64,000 nt of DNA from Choanephora cucurbitarum (lineage: Eukaryota; Mucoromycota; Mucoromycetes; Mucorales; Choanephoraceae): positions 52,043-116,042 of the forward strand of contig JAIWNI010000089.1 in assembly GCA_025331435.1 (NCBI GenBank), written 5' to 3'. The number at the start of each line of letters is the position of its first letter. Within the stretch, counting starts at the first letter, position 1. Of this stretch, positions 11,590-23,461 are shown piece after piece. The notes beneath the pieces are model-generated. The model saw only the letters and a list, made by a program, of their open reading frames with translations, searched no databases and was not told the DNA's origin. The translations under genes were made by a program, and so were the position numbers.

Positions 11590-12815
11590 TTAGTTGACGT
11601 AGAAGGGATGAGAGAAGAAGTGACAACTTTCATCATGTTGAGTACTAGCAGACAACTTGTAGTAGAAAGCAGTGTTTTCGTCCTTGGCAGATTCAGGCAC
11701 AGTATCCTTGATGTTGAAAAGGTTATCAATAGATTCATCACCAGACCAAGATTCTTTGACAAAAGTGGCTTCACGGCTATCCAAATTAATCTTGTAGAGT
11801 TCCAACTTGTTGACAGTGCTGGCATGAGCAGCAGAGTCACGCTTGATTTGAACAGAGTAAGCTTCATCAGCCTTTACTTCAGCACCGAGAGCAGGAGCTT
11901 CTAATTCAACACCGAAACATCCGCGATCAATTTCTTCGCTTAAACCTTCGTATTCAGCTTCTTCAGCAGCGTTTGAATGACTAGAGGACTTGACCTTGAA
12001 GACCTTGGACATCAAGGTACAATCGGGACCAGCAGCATTGGTAACCCAAACACTTTTATATAAAAGTAGTTAGTATCATTTTTTTATATTTGGCAAAAAC
12101 AATTTTTTTTTAATTACCGGAATTCAAATTGACCAGGGAATTTAGCAGCGTTAAGCTTGCTCATGTTGATGCTAAAAAGAAAGTAGTCAATATACAGTAA
12201 CAAAAGAAGAGCATGCAAGAGAAATGCTTTCAAGTAGGCAAGCAATTCTTTCTTTCTTATATGTGTTTCTAACTTACGTCAATGAAGCCTTCTTGTTCAA
12301 CTTGTATTTACCAGTCCAGACAGTACTGAGGTAAGTAGCTTTACCTTTGCTGTTGATTGAATAAGCCTATAAACATGATTTTTTGATAACAAAGTCAGCT
12401 TAGTAACGACGCTAAAGAGGTGGATAATGCTTAAAGAAGAAAAAAAAGAATTTACATCGACACCAGTGATGGTCTTTGCTAAATCGTTAGGGCTTCTGCC
12501 TATTAAGAGAAATGAATAAGTATCTAATCGTGTATTTTTTGGGCTATAATATTATTGGAGGCGAATATTTACTGACTGTGAGCTTGACGCTCTTAGGGTT
12601 AGTGAAGGTTTGACCCTTAGTAGGGCCAGGAAGAGCGAGACCTAGATGAAAAAAAAAGAGATTTAGAATCGTTTATTCTTTTAGAAAACAAATAGATTCT
12701 TACCACTACAAAACTTCTTCTTAGCAGCAGCGATTTCATCTTCGAGGCTGCCAGCGTTGACAAGAGAAAGAGCCATCAAGGCACTGAAACCGGCAAAGAG
12801 CACAGAAAACTTCAT
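11590..12815 (-). CDS. Secreted protein with two related beta-rich halves
   Basis: Seven exons on the minus strand (12815-12704, 12641-12573, 12499-12456, 12366-12278, 12171-12118, 12052-11590, with the last one long) join to 276 aa; that is six exons and five GT-AG introns of 53-88 nt. Residues 1-21 (MKFSVLFAGFSALMALSLVNA) are a signal peptide. The mature part holds two segments of similar plan: about 36-140 (FCSGLALPGPTKGQ ... STVWTGKYKLNKKASLTINM ... FEFRVWVT) and about 165-276 (GCFGVELEAPALGAE ... VKESWSGDESIDNLFNIKD ... FYYKLSAS). Each is Cys- and Gly-led and rich in beta-prone stretches. No enzyme motif is visible. It could be a wall or surface adhesin-like protein; the function is unassigned. 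Confidence 0.8.
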
Positions 12816-15800
12816 TTTTATGTATATAAAGAAAGGAAGGAGGATATAAAAAAAAAGTAAAAGAAAAAGCAGAAAAACAAGAACGAGAAGAGAAGAAAAG
12901 AAAAAAAAAGTAGTTAAATCAACAGGACTTTATGTATTACACAACTAATTTAAATTGAAGTTTTCTATTTTTATCAAAAATAAAAAAGAGCGTGTACACT
13001 ATTTCTGGATATTAGAGACCAACCTCTTAAATAGCTTGCAGTGTCGAGACTTGCCTTAATCTAAATGAATCATGAATTTAAGCATTTCTTTTTTAGGCTG
13101 TTTTCAATCTTACAGAAGCTACACAGATTGGGTTTATTTGGTTCAATCAAAAGCTAATTATGTATAGTGAGCTAAGATGATCTTGAATGTATAAAAACTG
13201 TTACTGATCACTTTTTTCTATAGAAATGGGCTTTTGACTGGCAAGTGAAATTTGGTCGGCAGTTTATTTTTGGAGACTTGGCATCCAACAAAGAGACAGC
13301 TTGCAGTACAGGTCAAAATGTAAAACTATTTGCACCTTTTGTGATACACGCAGGAACAAACGTATCAAGGAACCTTGCTTGAGCCCGCCTTGGTTCTAAG
13401 CAATTCAAACTAGACACTGATAAGCAACACTTACCCATATAAAGAAAAAAGAAGAAATAAGCAGCATATCAAAAAGACCAAGTCAGGCTTTCGATATTGG
13501 CTATAATCATTCATACCGGATAGTGCATCGGTATCGAATGTATCACAAAAAAAAATTATGAATAGCATTTTAAAGAGATTCATTGTCCTTTCTTCTAAAA
13601 GGCAAGTAGTCATTGGCTGCAGCCTATTTGGTTACTAATGAACGGTATCGATCAAGTAGGGAACACCTTCTCAATCTCAAGTTTAGAGTGACTGAAACGA
13701 GCTACAAGCTTATAGTTGCAATTATTTTTCTTTTATGACAGACAAGACTGAAAAGGTAGATTCACTACTACATATCAGTGTATCTTGAAGCATTGATAGA
13801 CCAAACTCAGATGGCCAGCTTATGTCTACAGCATAACATCATGTAAATCTTCTGAAACGCTGTTTCGCACCCGCTAAGAGAGAATATGGTTTGTTAAATC
13901 TAAAAATAAACATCAACAAGCAGAAGATGCCATCACCACAAGAGATTCTTTCTGTGAAACAAGGGCAGTTTTGTGTAGCATGTAGTTAAGATTCCTTTTT
14001 CGAAAAGCAGTTGAGGTGAGAGAAATCCTCCAAAATAGATAGGGGTATATCTCAATTAGGAACTTCGGGGAACCAAAATACTATATCGTACTTTTAAAAC
14101 CAGTTTATTTTATTGGCTTATAAGATGTAAAAGATCTAGTAGCTACGCCTTGCTAAGCTCTGGTAGTCATTTGCGTTACTCGCCTAATAGTTGGAGCAGG
14201 TACAGCTAAGGCAGTCTAGCAGAACGCTTTGTTTTGTTTTGGCAGTAAAAAATGCCTTAGAGCTTGAATGATTTGGGTACCTATACACTTACTGTATCTA
14301 CTCACACTTATGCAAAAGAAGACATGTTAAAACTCTTATCTCGTCTGTAATAGGGGGTTACAATTTTTCATCACAAACTATGTTCCAAGAAAGAGCCTAT
14401 CAAATTGATTGTATCGCTTTAAGACTGAGTCTCCCCTAAAATTCCTTGAGCTACAAATATTCAGCCTATTTGACAGCTAAGCATATTTCATTCAATAAAC
14501 CGCTCTTCCCATATTCTTTAAACCAATAAAAGTACTAAAAGTTCTTACTCTAATTTCGTATTGAGTGTCAAGTTTTTGTAACAAAGAAAAAGAGCAACAA
14601 AACTGAGGTTTATAATACATTTACTTTTGTTGGCATGTCTTTTGAAACTCACACTGCAATGAAATCTTATAATGGGATCTTATGGAAGACTGAAAACCTT
14701 TATTATTTCAAGTGCAGGACAAGGGATCTATCCAGAGGCTATATGAAAAGTGAATAAGCTCTATTCTCTAAATAAATGGCTAGCAAAGGTTGAACAAGAG
14801 GAGCATCTGAGACTGGAGCATATCATTCGAACCAGAGAAATTCAAAGTGTTCGTTTAGAAGCTCAAATAAGGGATGGTGTTCGGACTACAGTTGTAAAAA
14901 AAAAGCATCCATATATGCTATCCATAAAGTCTAAACTTCTGCATAAAAAGTCAATATAATTGGCGCATTTAATTAATTAGCCTTCCACGATCATTAATCC
15001 CGAGCAAGCATATTTTTTTAGTGATGACTATAGCATCAGTTCTGGATGTCTGATATGAACGAGACCCTTCAACTCAGGGAACATCATGAGCAAAAATGGT
15101 GTAATACCGATGGTTTTATTTGCCTCAAATGTTAGTTGATTCACCAGTAAGTCCTTGCCCGTCTTTGCTATCTCATTCGCCAACGAAAACGGGTATAGTG
15201 CCGTTAATTCTGTGACAGTTTGTTCAAGGACAACTACTCAAAGTTTATATCGAAAATTTCCAAGATCCTTAGACATAGACTGTTGAAACCTACCTCCAGA
15301 CCCCTCAAGGTCCTCAGCAGGCTGCCAATATAACGACCAATCATCTGTGATGGACCTTCTCTGAACATTTTCTCTCTATTTCTTCACCCAACCCTGACCT
15401 GCTACCCACTCCAGCTCTTCATTTCTCAGTCGGGAGTTGCCTCATTAAAACTTTTTGAATCAAATACTGTCTCTGATCCCTTTCCTTGCGTAAAATCTTG
15501 GGGCTGACCATCCTCGTAAAGAAATACTCGCATCAATTCAAGATGGCTTCATTCTATTCCTTTATAACCTCTTTTGACTCTGCTGGGTCTGGGCTCATAC
15601 ACTTTCCTCTGGGTGAATAGCGCATGTAGTCCCTATCTATAAGAAACGTGGCTCTTAGTGATATCTTCCTTTTCATATCAAATATGATATTTATCAACAG
15701 CTTTGAATCAATCAATGCTTTCGCGAACTTCTTTGCTTCTTTAGCTTCCTAAACAACTTTTGTTATAAGCTTTTTGATGCCCCCTTTTTTTTGGTTGACT

Positions 15801-18800
15801 TTTAGAGACTGTTTACGTTTAGAAATCCCTCTTCAATTTCAAACTATTCTTTCTTGCATTTAAGATACTTTGCACTTCTTGATACGGGACTGATCTTGTA
15901 AGAAAGAAAAAAGAGGCAAATCAATACAGTTAAATATTGTAAGTAATTAAAAAAAATTGCTTTTTGGAATTACTTACTGGCTTGTATCTGTTCCTAAACT
16001 ATTTAGGAGAGTTTAGGTATTAGCATTGACTATCTATAGTTTCTGTTTCTCTTATCATTTCAGAGGTTATCTAGAGCATCACTTGCTTCTTCGACTACGA
16101 AGGCAGTTACAGTCCAAAAAGAACAGATATTTTAACAAATTCATCTATGTTATTTAAAGGTACATCATATGCTCTTGTTTGTGAAATCTCTTTGATGAAG
16201 TACATTCATTACCTTTGACTACTTTCACATAGGTATGCTTGCAAAAAAGGTCAAGACAATTTTTTGCGCAGCATTTATCATCGACACTAAGTGCACCTTC
16301 TTAATCCAAAATGTTAATTTTGAATGAAGGGAGACAAAAAGAGTGCTCACCATAATCGTTTGCCAAACATTTATGAGCAACAAACAATATATTGTAGACA
16401 CAATACTTAAATCTCTGAATGCCCTGACCTAGAACACAAGACATTATCTAAGATACTGACTAGTCGAAAATCAAAAAGAGCAGGGATTTAGCATTATAAC
16501 TTTACTTGGGCAAGTCAGATACTATCATTTCTTGCCATTCACAGGCCAGAAGTATTGCTTGTAGACATATGCGTATTTCTCTTGAGCCATCAAAGGCAAC
16601 TATGTTGCTGCCCTTGATATTTACAGCATCAAAAACTTAGCCGCTCTTAAGTTCAAAAATTGGAAGAATTCCGTACTGTTTGATTCCCAAGTACTGAAAC
16701 AAACGAACCCTGCGACTAAATCTTATGTATTAATATTTTAATCCTAAAAAACTTGTTACTCTTGAGGACGCACCTACGTAGATAGTATAAATAGCAAAAC
16801 AGAGATACGTTTAGTATGCAATTGCACAGAAATGAATTCTCAGTATTCCCGTTGCTTGTATGAATTCATCAATGTCCAGCAAATCTTTGACATTCAATCT
16901 GTAGTATCTTTCTTTCTATTTTCCAATCTCTTTGAATTAGACAAATGTGAAAACAGTTTTGCTAAGTTATGATCTGTGTTGGTTAAGAAAAAAATATCAG
17001 CCATGTCTTTTTGCAATTGACAGATAGTCAGGCAATGGTTATGTTTGTAGAAAGATCAATTCCTGACCCAATCTAGTCATCCTGAATGAAACATCTGATT
17101 GCACGCGTAGAAGAAAGAATTGTGATACACTTGCCAATTCTTTATGCTCATAATGCCACAATTTGGTCTCACAACAATTCGTATGACTTATCGCATCTAC
17201 TTCCATACTACACTTTGATTTGATATTAAGCAGAAGATAGATTTCGTGTTTTAAAGCAAAGTTGGGAACTTTTTATGGTGTACAAACAAAAAAAGCAAGA
17301 GACATTTCTATATTTGGACAGACACAAAGTGTTACTGCTCGGAAAAGCGTTCCACAGAGAAGAAACAATATTGATAGATATGATTTATTTCATTGTTACA
17401 GTACTTCCGTCCTTCAGTTTGTTGATTGTTGACAAAAATTATGGCTATTTTGTATATCTGTTGCGCAACAATACTAAACTAGCTTGGCCAAATTAAGGCA
17501 TTACCCTCTTTTGAAAGTTAGCCATTCACTCACCACAAAGAGATCACTTACTTCTACCCAACTGTCAAAATACATATAAAGTGATCAATAGATTAAGCCG
17601 TTGCTAATCAAAGCTAAAAAAGATGAATCAATAACGACACAAATGACTTCGTCAAATAAATATTATTATAAACAAGCTTCAGTTTAAACAGCCAATTTTT
17701 TGAGCTAGAAAGACAACCATAGAGTGCTTAATAAAGTACATTTGACAAATTTAGACTTACTTTAGAACTAGAGCCATTGGTCTACATAATTATTTGCTAA
17801 AGTAAACAAAAAGGCACAAACGTGTTGCTTAAGCAAAGTCGGTATTTCAAAGCTCCTCAGTATGCAACATTTCAACACAATTTATCCTTACTGAAGCGCA
17901 TTTGTTAATGTCATCTAAACTAAGTTTCTTCTATGCATAAATGGGGCCATGGTCCTGCAAATACAACCCCACACCAAGCTCGGCACTCAACAAAATTATA
18001 ATATAATGATTGCTAAGAATATACAACACGTCGCACAAAATATTTGATCCCTTTCGCGCTCTTTCTCCTTACCCCTCTCAAGGAGTAACAAATTTCATAT
18101 AAACATAGCACCACTTTTGACATGAGATGCCTTTTTTTTTGAAAAGAAAAAAACATCTAGAATTGTCACTAAAGAAGTCTCAACACTCGGTTATGATTCA
18201 TATCATTATAAATAGCCATGAATTGATGTGCAATTTGATAAAACAGTTAGATCGAAAGCCTTCCGGTCTTTTCAGGTACATCAAGCAATGAAATTGTTCT
18301 AAATTTACTTTAATATTATGGATTTCCGTCAAATATTGCTGTTTGTGCAGTTCAGTACAATAAAGAATGTTTGTTTGCGAGTGTTCTCATGTGAATGGTA
18401 TTCCCTAAATAAGAAGAAAGGGAATTCCTGATGATCCAAAACAGACTTCATAAACAAACAAGCTTAACCTTGTTGATTTTTTTTACTGCTTGATTTAGAG
18501 GGCGGCAAAATACGTTCAGATCAATGTCTTTAGTTGGGCCTAGTTAATTGAAAACAATTTGAAAGGCATTTGCTTAAAGATGTCAATTTTTTAGGTACAA
18601 AAATACTTTTATGGTATTCCGAAGCAAACCTTATCACGGATCAAATGATGCTTTTCCCTTCAAGATTATGTTAGAATGATGATTTTATTTGTACTCAAAC
18701 AAAATCAAGAAGATTGATATCTTTTGAAATGTCATGAAGTTCAGAAATTGTATTGATCAAAGTTCTTCTCGAAAAGTAGAAGCAGCTAATAGCTACAGAT

Positions 18801-19732
18801 TCATTGTTTGCTAACACCATGTTATTGCTAATTTTCTGCTACTTTCAAATCTTTTATGCCAGGTCTTTGTAGGTCAGAGTAAACACACCCTATATCTGTT
18901 ATTTACTGAATCATTTGGACATCTTTAAAACTCGCTCTAAGACTAGCAACAATCCCTAAAAATTTAAACTCTTGGATTTTGAATCACAACAAATTGTATT
19001 CGATCACTTTCAAGTATTATGCACTATTATTTTTCTTTTGAGTTATTGTTTGATTAGACAAATTAAGCTCTATTTTTAGTCTATTTAACAACAACCAATT
19101 ACACACAGACTCCTGTTTGATATTTAGCAATATGACTTTAGCTCAAACCAATAGTTTTAAAGCAAAATATAGGTAATCGCTTTACAGTCTTTTTTTTTGC
19201 CGAGGTTGCAAAATGATTAGATAGGCATTGATGTTTGCCCTAATCTATCTTTTTTTTTTAAATGCCAACAAGGTTTTCAAGATGTCTATTCTGGTAGCAA
19301 TATAAGCAAACGTCTAAGGAAAAATCCCTGCATTCAATAAACAATAAAAAGAGATGCATATTGCGCCACTCATCCTTTGACTTTAAAGATTCATAGCTAT
19401 ACATTAGTTTATCTAAAATAAACAATACATATTCTAACTTTTTTTTAAATTATACTACTAAGCATAATTAGAATAACGCACGGTTACAACAAAACAAATG
19501 CTGATAATGTATGTAACTTAAACACAACAAATCAGTCGCTTAACACTCCTAATGGAAATAAGAAAAAGCTGGAAATTAGTCGTGCAACAAACAAGACACT
19601 TTGCTCCCTAAAATAATTTTTGAGGCTTAATCAAAGCTTGATGATTCTAGAAAAGAAAAAGGCTAACTTTATTCTTTCATTTCTTTGTTTTCTTTCTATC
19701 TCAAATACAATACACTTAACAAAAACAAAACT
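12816..19732. other. Gene-poor region of 6.9 kb
   Basis: No gene with recognisable similarity on either strand. Most frames are short and broken. Between about 15,030 and 15,800 the composition is less AT-rich, and a minus-strand frame of about 68 codons (15,245 down to 15,030) contains a peptide, NKTIGITPFLLMMFPELKG, vaguely like the C-terminal part of retroelement integrases. This may be an old transposon relic, but the match is too weak to call. The last kilobase before 19,733 is very AT-rich and should include the promoter of the next gene. Confidence 0.5.
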
Positions 19733-21580
19733 ATGAATGAGCCATATTCACCACAGTCTACTGAAGAACTTCTGTATCATTACCTGAACTATCCTAATTT
19801 GCAAGAAATCAAGCAAGAATACCAAGTCTTATCTGACATTCAAGATGCGACTCTATACAGTCAAAAGGACTTTTGTCAAAGCATTGCCGTTCGCGATCAA
19901 CAACAGTTTCTGGCAGTCATTTGGGACAATACATACACCTGTCTTGATGATGGATACAATGATAACACTGGCAAAATCATGTTGGAATTAAACAATTTCT
20001 CCGACTTACAAACGGCATTGAAAGACATTGAAGAACTTGAGCCTCATGTCACCAATCCCTTAATAAAGAAGAATCCAAGCCAGAGAAAGTCTAAGCGTTG
20101 GTCAACCACTGAAGAAGATCTAATTGAACTCTCTAGTTCGGACTTCCAGGTTCCGCCATCTATACGTCTCGACATTGAAAGTTCTCAAATGATGGATGTT
20201 CTTATGGACAGAGCAGTAAAACATTGGTGTTGCATTGGTTTCAAAGTGGCCCCTATCAGTGTAGACCTGATAAGAAATTGGAGAAAAGCCCCGCAAGCTA
20301 TCATCTACTGTATTGCATCTATCACGCTTGTCACTTTTATGAATCGCCAAGTAGAAGGAAACAATCTCTATTCAAAACAAGCAGCCATTGTCTTTTATGA
20401 GCAAGCTAAAAGTAATATGGACGATGTCATGGTTGACAACATGCAGCCACTTGTAGTCCAATCTTATTTTTGTTTAAGTTACACGTCTAACCTACTTAGA
20501 CTATACGAGCAACAGCGAACATGGGGTGGTCTAGCATCAATTTCACTTCAACACTTGACCATGTCTGCACAAAATGATGGTAGTACAAGCCCTTCTAGCT
20601 CCACTAACCCAATGATCAAAAAGGAAATGAATGAAGCTACTCTCGGGTGCTGGCTTCGGTGGTACTATATTGATGCCTGGATGTGTCTTACCTTAAACAG
20701 AGAATGTTTGGTTCCTGATACTGTACCTTGGTTAGATATGAAACAAGTAGAGCGCATATCGCTTGAGAGATCCAGCACTGATCAGCATCAGCTTTACAGT
20801 TTCGCCAACCTCACTTACTATATGCGAAAATATATACGCGTGCTACATTCTGGAGAAATGTTTGTTTTTGGTGCATCCCAATCAAAATTTCCTTCTGTGC
20901 GATACTATGAGATAACACAAGAACTTACTGGATGGTACAACAGGCTTCCAAAATATAGTACAATTGATGAGTTGCATCTACATCTATGCTATAATTCTAT
21001 GCGTCTAGTGGTACTCTATCAGTTTTTGCATCCGCAATATCCCCCACCACAAGGCATTTTGATCGATTGTCTTGATGTCAATCTCGAACTACTTCAGGCG
21101 CTTCAACATCTCAAAAGTCTAGGCTGTGATCAAAGCACCTACCATCATATGTTCTTTGCAATCCATAACACAGCCAAGCGAGCATTCCAGTACAGCATAG
21201 CACCATTTAAGCATTATGCAGAAGAGCAACTAAAAATCAACTTGATGCTGCTGAAGAGTACTCAGGCCTATGTGCACGATGTCTTTAAAATGAAAATTTA
21301 TGCACAAAAAATTGAAGATCAACTCAACTCAATGAAGATCGTGATAGAAGCCCCTAATTACTCACGAGGAAATACAACTGTATTTAGACAGAGTCAATCA
21401 CATTCAAATAACTCTTCAAAGCTCTTCAATAAGCCGGGACCTATGCCGCCTGCGTTCCCGTCTCTTTTAGAAACCTCGACACATTATAGGAACAAATTGA
21501 GCAGTAATTCGCCGCAAATCATTGTCTTTAAACAACAAGTAATCAAACAAAACCCCAACAAAAAAAAGAGAGTAACATGA
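19733..21580 (+). CDS. Fungal transcription-factor middle-homology-region protein without visible DNA-binding domain
   Basis: A single uninterrupted exon of 615 aa. Residues about 140-480 resemble the fungal-specific transcription factor (MHR) domain that normally follows a Zn2Cys6 cluster. Examples are LMDRAVKHWCCIGFKVAPIS, the helical run around QAIIYCIASITLVTF, EQAKSNMDDVMVDNMQPLVV and RLYEQQRTWGGLASISLQHL. LGCWLRWYYIDAWMCLTLNR and the WYNRLPKYSTIDELHLHLCYN block follow. No cysteine cluster lies N-terminal; the protein starts MNEPYSPQSTEELLYHYLNY. An upstream leucine codon could extend the frame but adds no domain. The C-terminus is Lys-rich. Either the zinc cluster has been lost or a separate upstream exon was missed; none was found within several hundred bases. 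Confidence 0.75.
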   Translation: MNEPYSPQSTEELLYHYLNYPNLQEIKQEYQVLSDIQDATLYSQKDFCQSIAVRDQQQFLAVIWDNTYTCLDDGYNDNTGKIMLELNNFSDLQTALKDIEELEPHVTNPLIKKNPSQRKSKRWSTTEEDLIELSSSDFQVPPSIRLDIESSQMMDVLMDRAVKHWCCIGFKVAPISVDLIRNWRKAPQAIIYCIASITLVTFMNRQVEGNNLYSKQAAIVFYEQAKSNMDDVMVDNMQPLVVQSYFCLSYTSNLLRLYEQQRTWGGLASISLQHLTMSAQNDGSTSPSSSTNPMIKKEMNEATLGCWLRWYYIDAWMCLTLNRECLVPDTVPWLDMKQVERISLERSSTDQHQLYSFANLTYYMRKYIRVLHSGEMFVFGASQSKFPSVRYYEITQELTGWYNRLPKYSTIDELHLHLCYNSMRLVVLYQFLHPQYPPPQGILIDCLDVNLELLQALQHLKSLGCDQSTYHHMFFAIHNTAKRAFQYSIAPFKHYAEEQLKINLMLLKSTQAYVHDVFKMKIYAQKIEDQLNSMKIVIEAPNYSRGNTTVFRQSQSHSNNSSKLFNKPGPMPPAFPSLLETSTHYRNKLSSNSPQIIVFKQQVIKQNPNKKKRVT

Positions 21581-21961
21581 GCATATCTTTAAAGAAACCA
21601 AAAAAAAAGAAACATTACTTGGTTCTGCTGGATAAGAATCATACACCATATCTTTTTTTTTGTCTTATATAAAGTTAGTCATTATTGGAATGCTTAACAC
21701 TAAAATGGCTTGTAACTATCAATTTAAGGAGATATCTATCTCTATTACTAATATACTTTTAACGTTTTTATTGAGATGTGCGAAGGAATGAACTGATTCT
21801 CTTCTTACTAATATAAAAGAGGAAATGAATGTGTATGTATATTAATGTGACATATGCATGTATTTACACGCTAAAAGAAAAGAGGCTATTTACACAAAGA
21901 ATGGATGAATGAATGGAGGGGATTTAAGGAGTGAATTTGAATATGACATGATATGATTTGT

Positions 21962-23347
21962 TTACACAATGCAGCGTAGAGTAACTTTTTCTAGCCTATT
22001 CCATTTAGCTTGCATAATCTGAATTAAGTCTTCTTCGTTATCGAACACAACAGCAGAAGCATTTGTCTCATTTGGCTTGTTGGAAGCCATACTACTCCAA
22101 CTACTGCTATTATCACTATAGACTAGCTTCATTTCTTTTTCAAGTAGTATGTCTCCCATCGTTGTGTCGGAAAATTTCTGTTGAATGCGAACGCGCAAAC
22201 CGTTTAAGGTGATAGATCGCGGGACTTGGATCACAACAATATTATCTGCATTGTAGATGACCTTAATCTTGATCGTGCTTTTTAGCGAGCTAGGGCTAGA
22301 CTCAATTGTACTTGCACTAAGGTTACTCGATGCAATACTGCTGACAGGTGATTGAAGGTTATTGTTTACGACAGGTGTAAGTGGGTGTACAGGCATTGGC
22401 TCCCATTGATAATCCTGATTTTTTGTAATGATACACAAACTCGATTTGCTTTTCTTGAGTTCTGCATTTTTTGATCCACGATGCGCTTGAGATGAAACTG
22501 TTTTTGAAGAAGCATCACGGGTTATAGGGGTTGAGAGAGAGGGTCGAGGAGATGCGCTGGCATGATGGCTGCGGCTCCAGGATGGCATAATTTTGTTTGC
22601 TGCTTGACTGCATAATGAAGATAAATGAGTAGCCGTAACATTAGCAGGTACTGATTTGGCCAAGAAGGACGTGCAGCGAAGTCTTTTCCATCTAGAGCCG
22701 TTTAAGTCAAACTGATTTTGAAAGTTTAGTGGTACTTCAGTGGAGGGGTAAGGTGAAGAAGATGAAGTGGAGGAAGATGAAAATGAAGGATTAGGGAGTG
22801 GCATTGATTTCGTTGGAGATGGTAGGGCACATGTTGGTTTTTCATTGCTTATGTGTTGCTTCTTGTAACTTCCACCCAATTTCTTTTCATAAATCACCAA
22901 ATCAGTTTTATAAATGCCAAAAAACTCAAAAATAACAAACGATTCGACCAAAACAGAATGTTGTTTCTGGAGTAAGCTGGAAAGGAAGTGATTGAGTTCA
23001 TCGACACGTTGAGCATGAAGCTGCTTAGTGACAGGCAATATGTTGATACGGCTCTTAATTTTTGGTGGCAAGGGTGATCCAGTGCATCCTTTGCTCATGT
23101 CGTATAATTTCTGCGAGAGTTGAACGAAATCTTCGTATTTTCTACCAACTAAATATGCTTTGACTTTCTTTTCAGGCTGGATTCTGATGGTATACCATAT
23201 CTTCTGGTCCTGGCGCTTTTCAAACGATATGACTTTGGCAGACTCAATTCGAGATGCTGCTTTGACTTCATGCTTGACAGGAGCTTTTAGTGTAACTGTA
23301 CTAAACGATGATTTTAATGGAAGTTGTGGCCTGACTGCTGTTGGCAT
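21962..23347 (-). CDS. PX-PB1 domain protein (Bem1/NoxR-like scaffold lacking SH3 domains)
   Basis: A single exon of 461 aa. Residues about 35-150 form a PX (phosphoinositide-binding) domain: KVISFEKRQDQKIWYTIRI, then the YEDFVQLSQKL helix, a proline loop SPLPPKIKSRINILP and the closing helices ELNHFLSSLLQ and SVLVESFVIFEFF. A Ser/Pro-rich linker follows. The C-terminal 105 residues (from TIKIKVIYNADNIVVIQV) look like a PB1 domain with the acidic stretch VVFDNEEDLIQIMQ. PX plus PB1 in this order occurs in Bem1-type polarity scaffolds and related oxidase regulators, which also carry SH3 domains. No SH3 is present here, and the region before the ATG lacks a splice acceptor. A role in membrane-linked polarity or Nox signalling is inference. 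Confidence 0.8.
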   Translation of the reverse strand: MPTAVRPQLPLKSSFSTVTLKAPVKHEVKAASRIESAKVISFEKRQDQKIWYTIRIQPEKKVKAYLVGRKYEDFVQLSQKLYDMSKGCTGSPLPPKIKSRINILPVTKQLHAQRVDELNHFLSSLLQKQHSVLVESFVIFEFFGIYKTDLVIYEKKLGGSYKKQHISNEKPTCALPSPTKSMPLPNPSFSSSSTSSSSPYPSTEVPLNFQNQFDLNGSRWKRLRCTSFLAKSVPANVTATHLSSLCSQAANKIMPSWSRSHHASASPRPSLSTPITRDASSKTVSSQAHRGSKNAELKKSKSSLCIITKNQDYQWEPMPVHPLTPVVNNNLQSPVSSIASSNLSASTIESSPSSLKSTIKIKVIYNADNIVVIQVPRSITLNGLRVRIQQKFSDTTMGDILLEKEMKLVYSDNSSSWSSMASNKPNETNASAVVFDNEEDLIQIMQAKWNRLEKVTLRCIV

Positions 23348-23426
23348 TTAATGTCACTTTGTTTAAAAAAAGAAAGCAGGATTGGCAAATGTAAGAGTAG
23401 AAAAAAAGAAAGAAAGAGAAGAAGGA

Positions 23427-23461
<35 letters not shown>

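Noticed and set aside
15030..15245. Minus-strand 68-codon frame with NKTIGITPFLLMMFPELKG
   Set aside because: It faintly recalls the end of retroelement integrases, but no other pol segment was found around it, so it is not called as an element.
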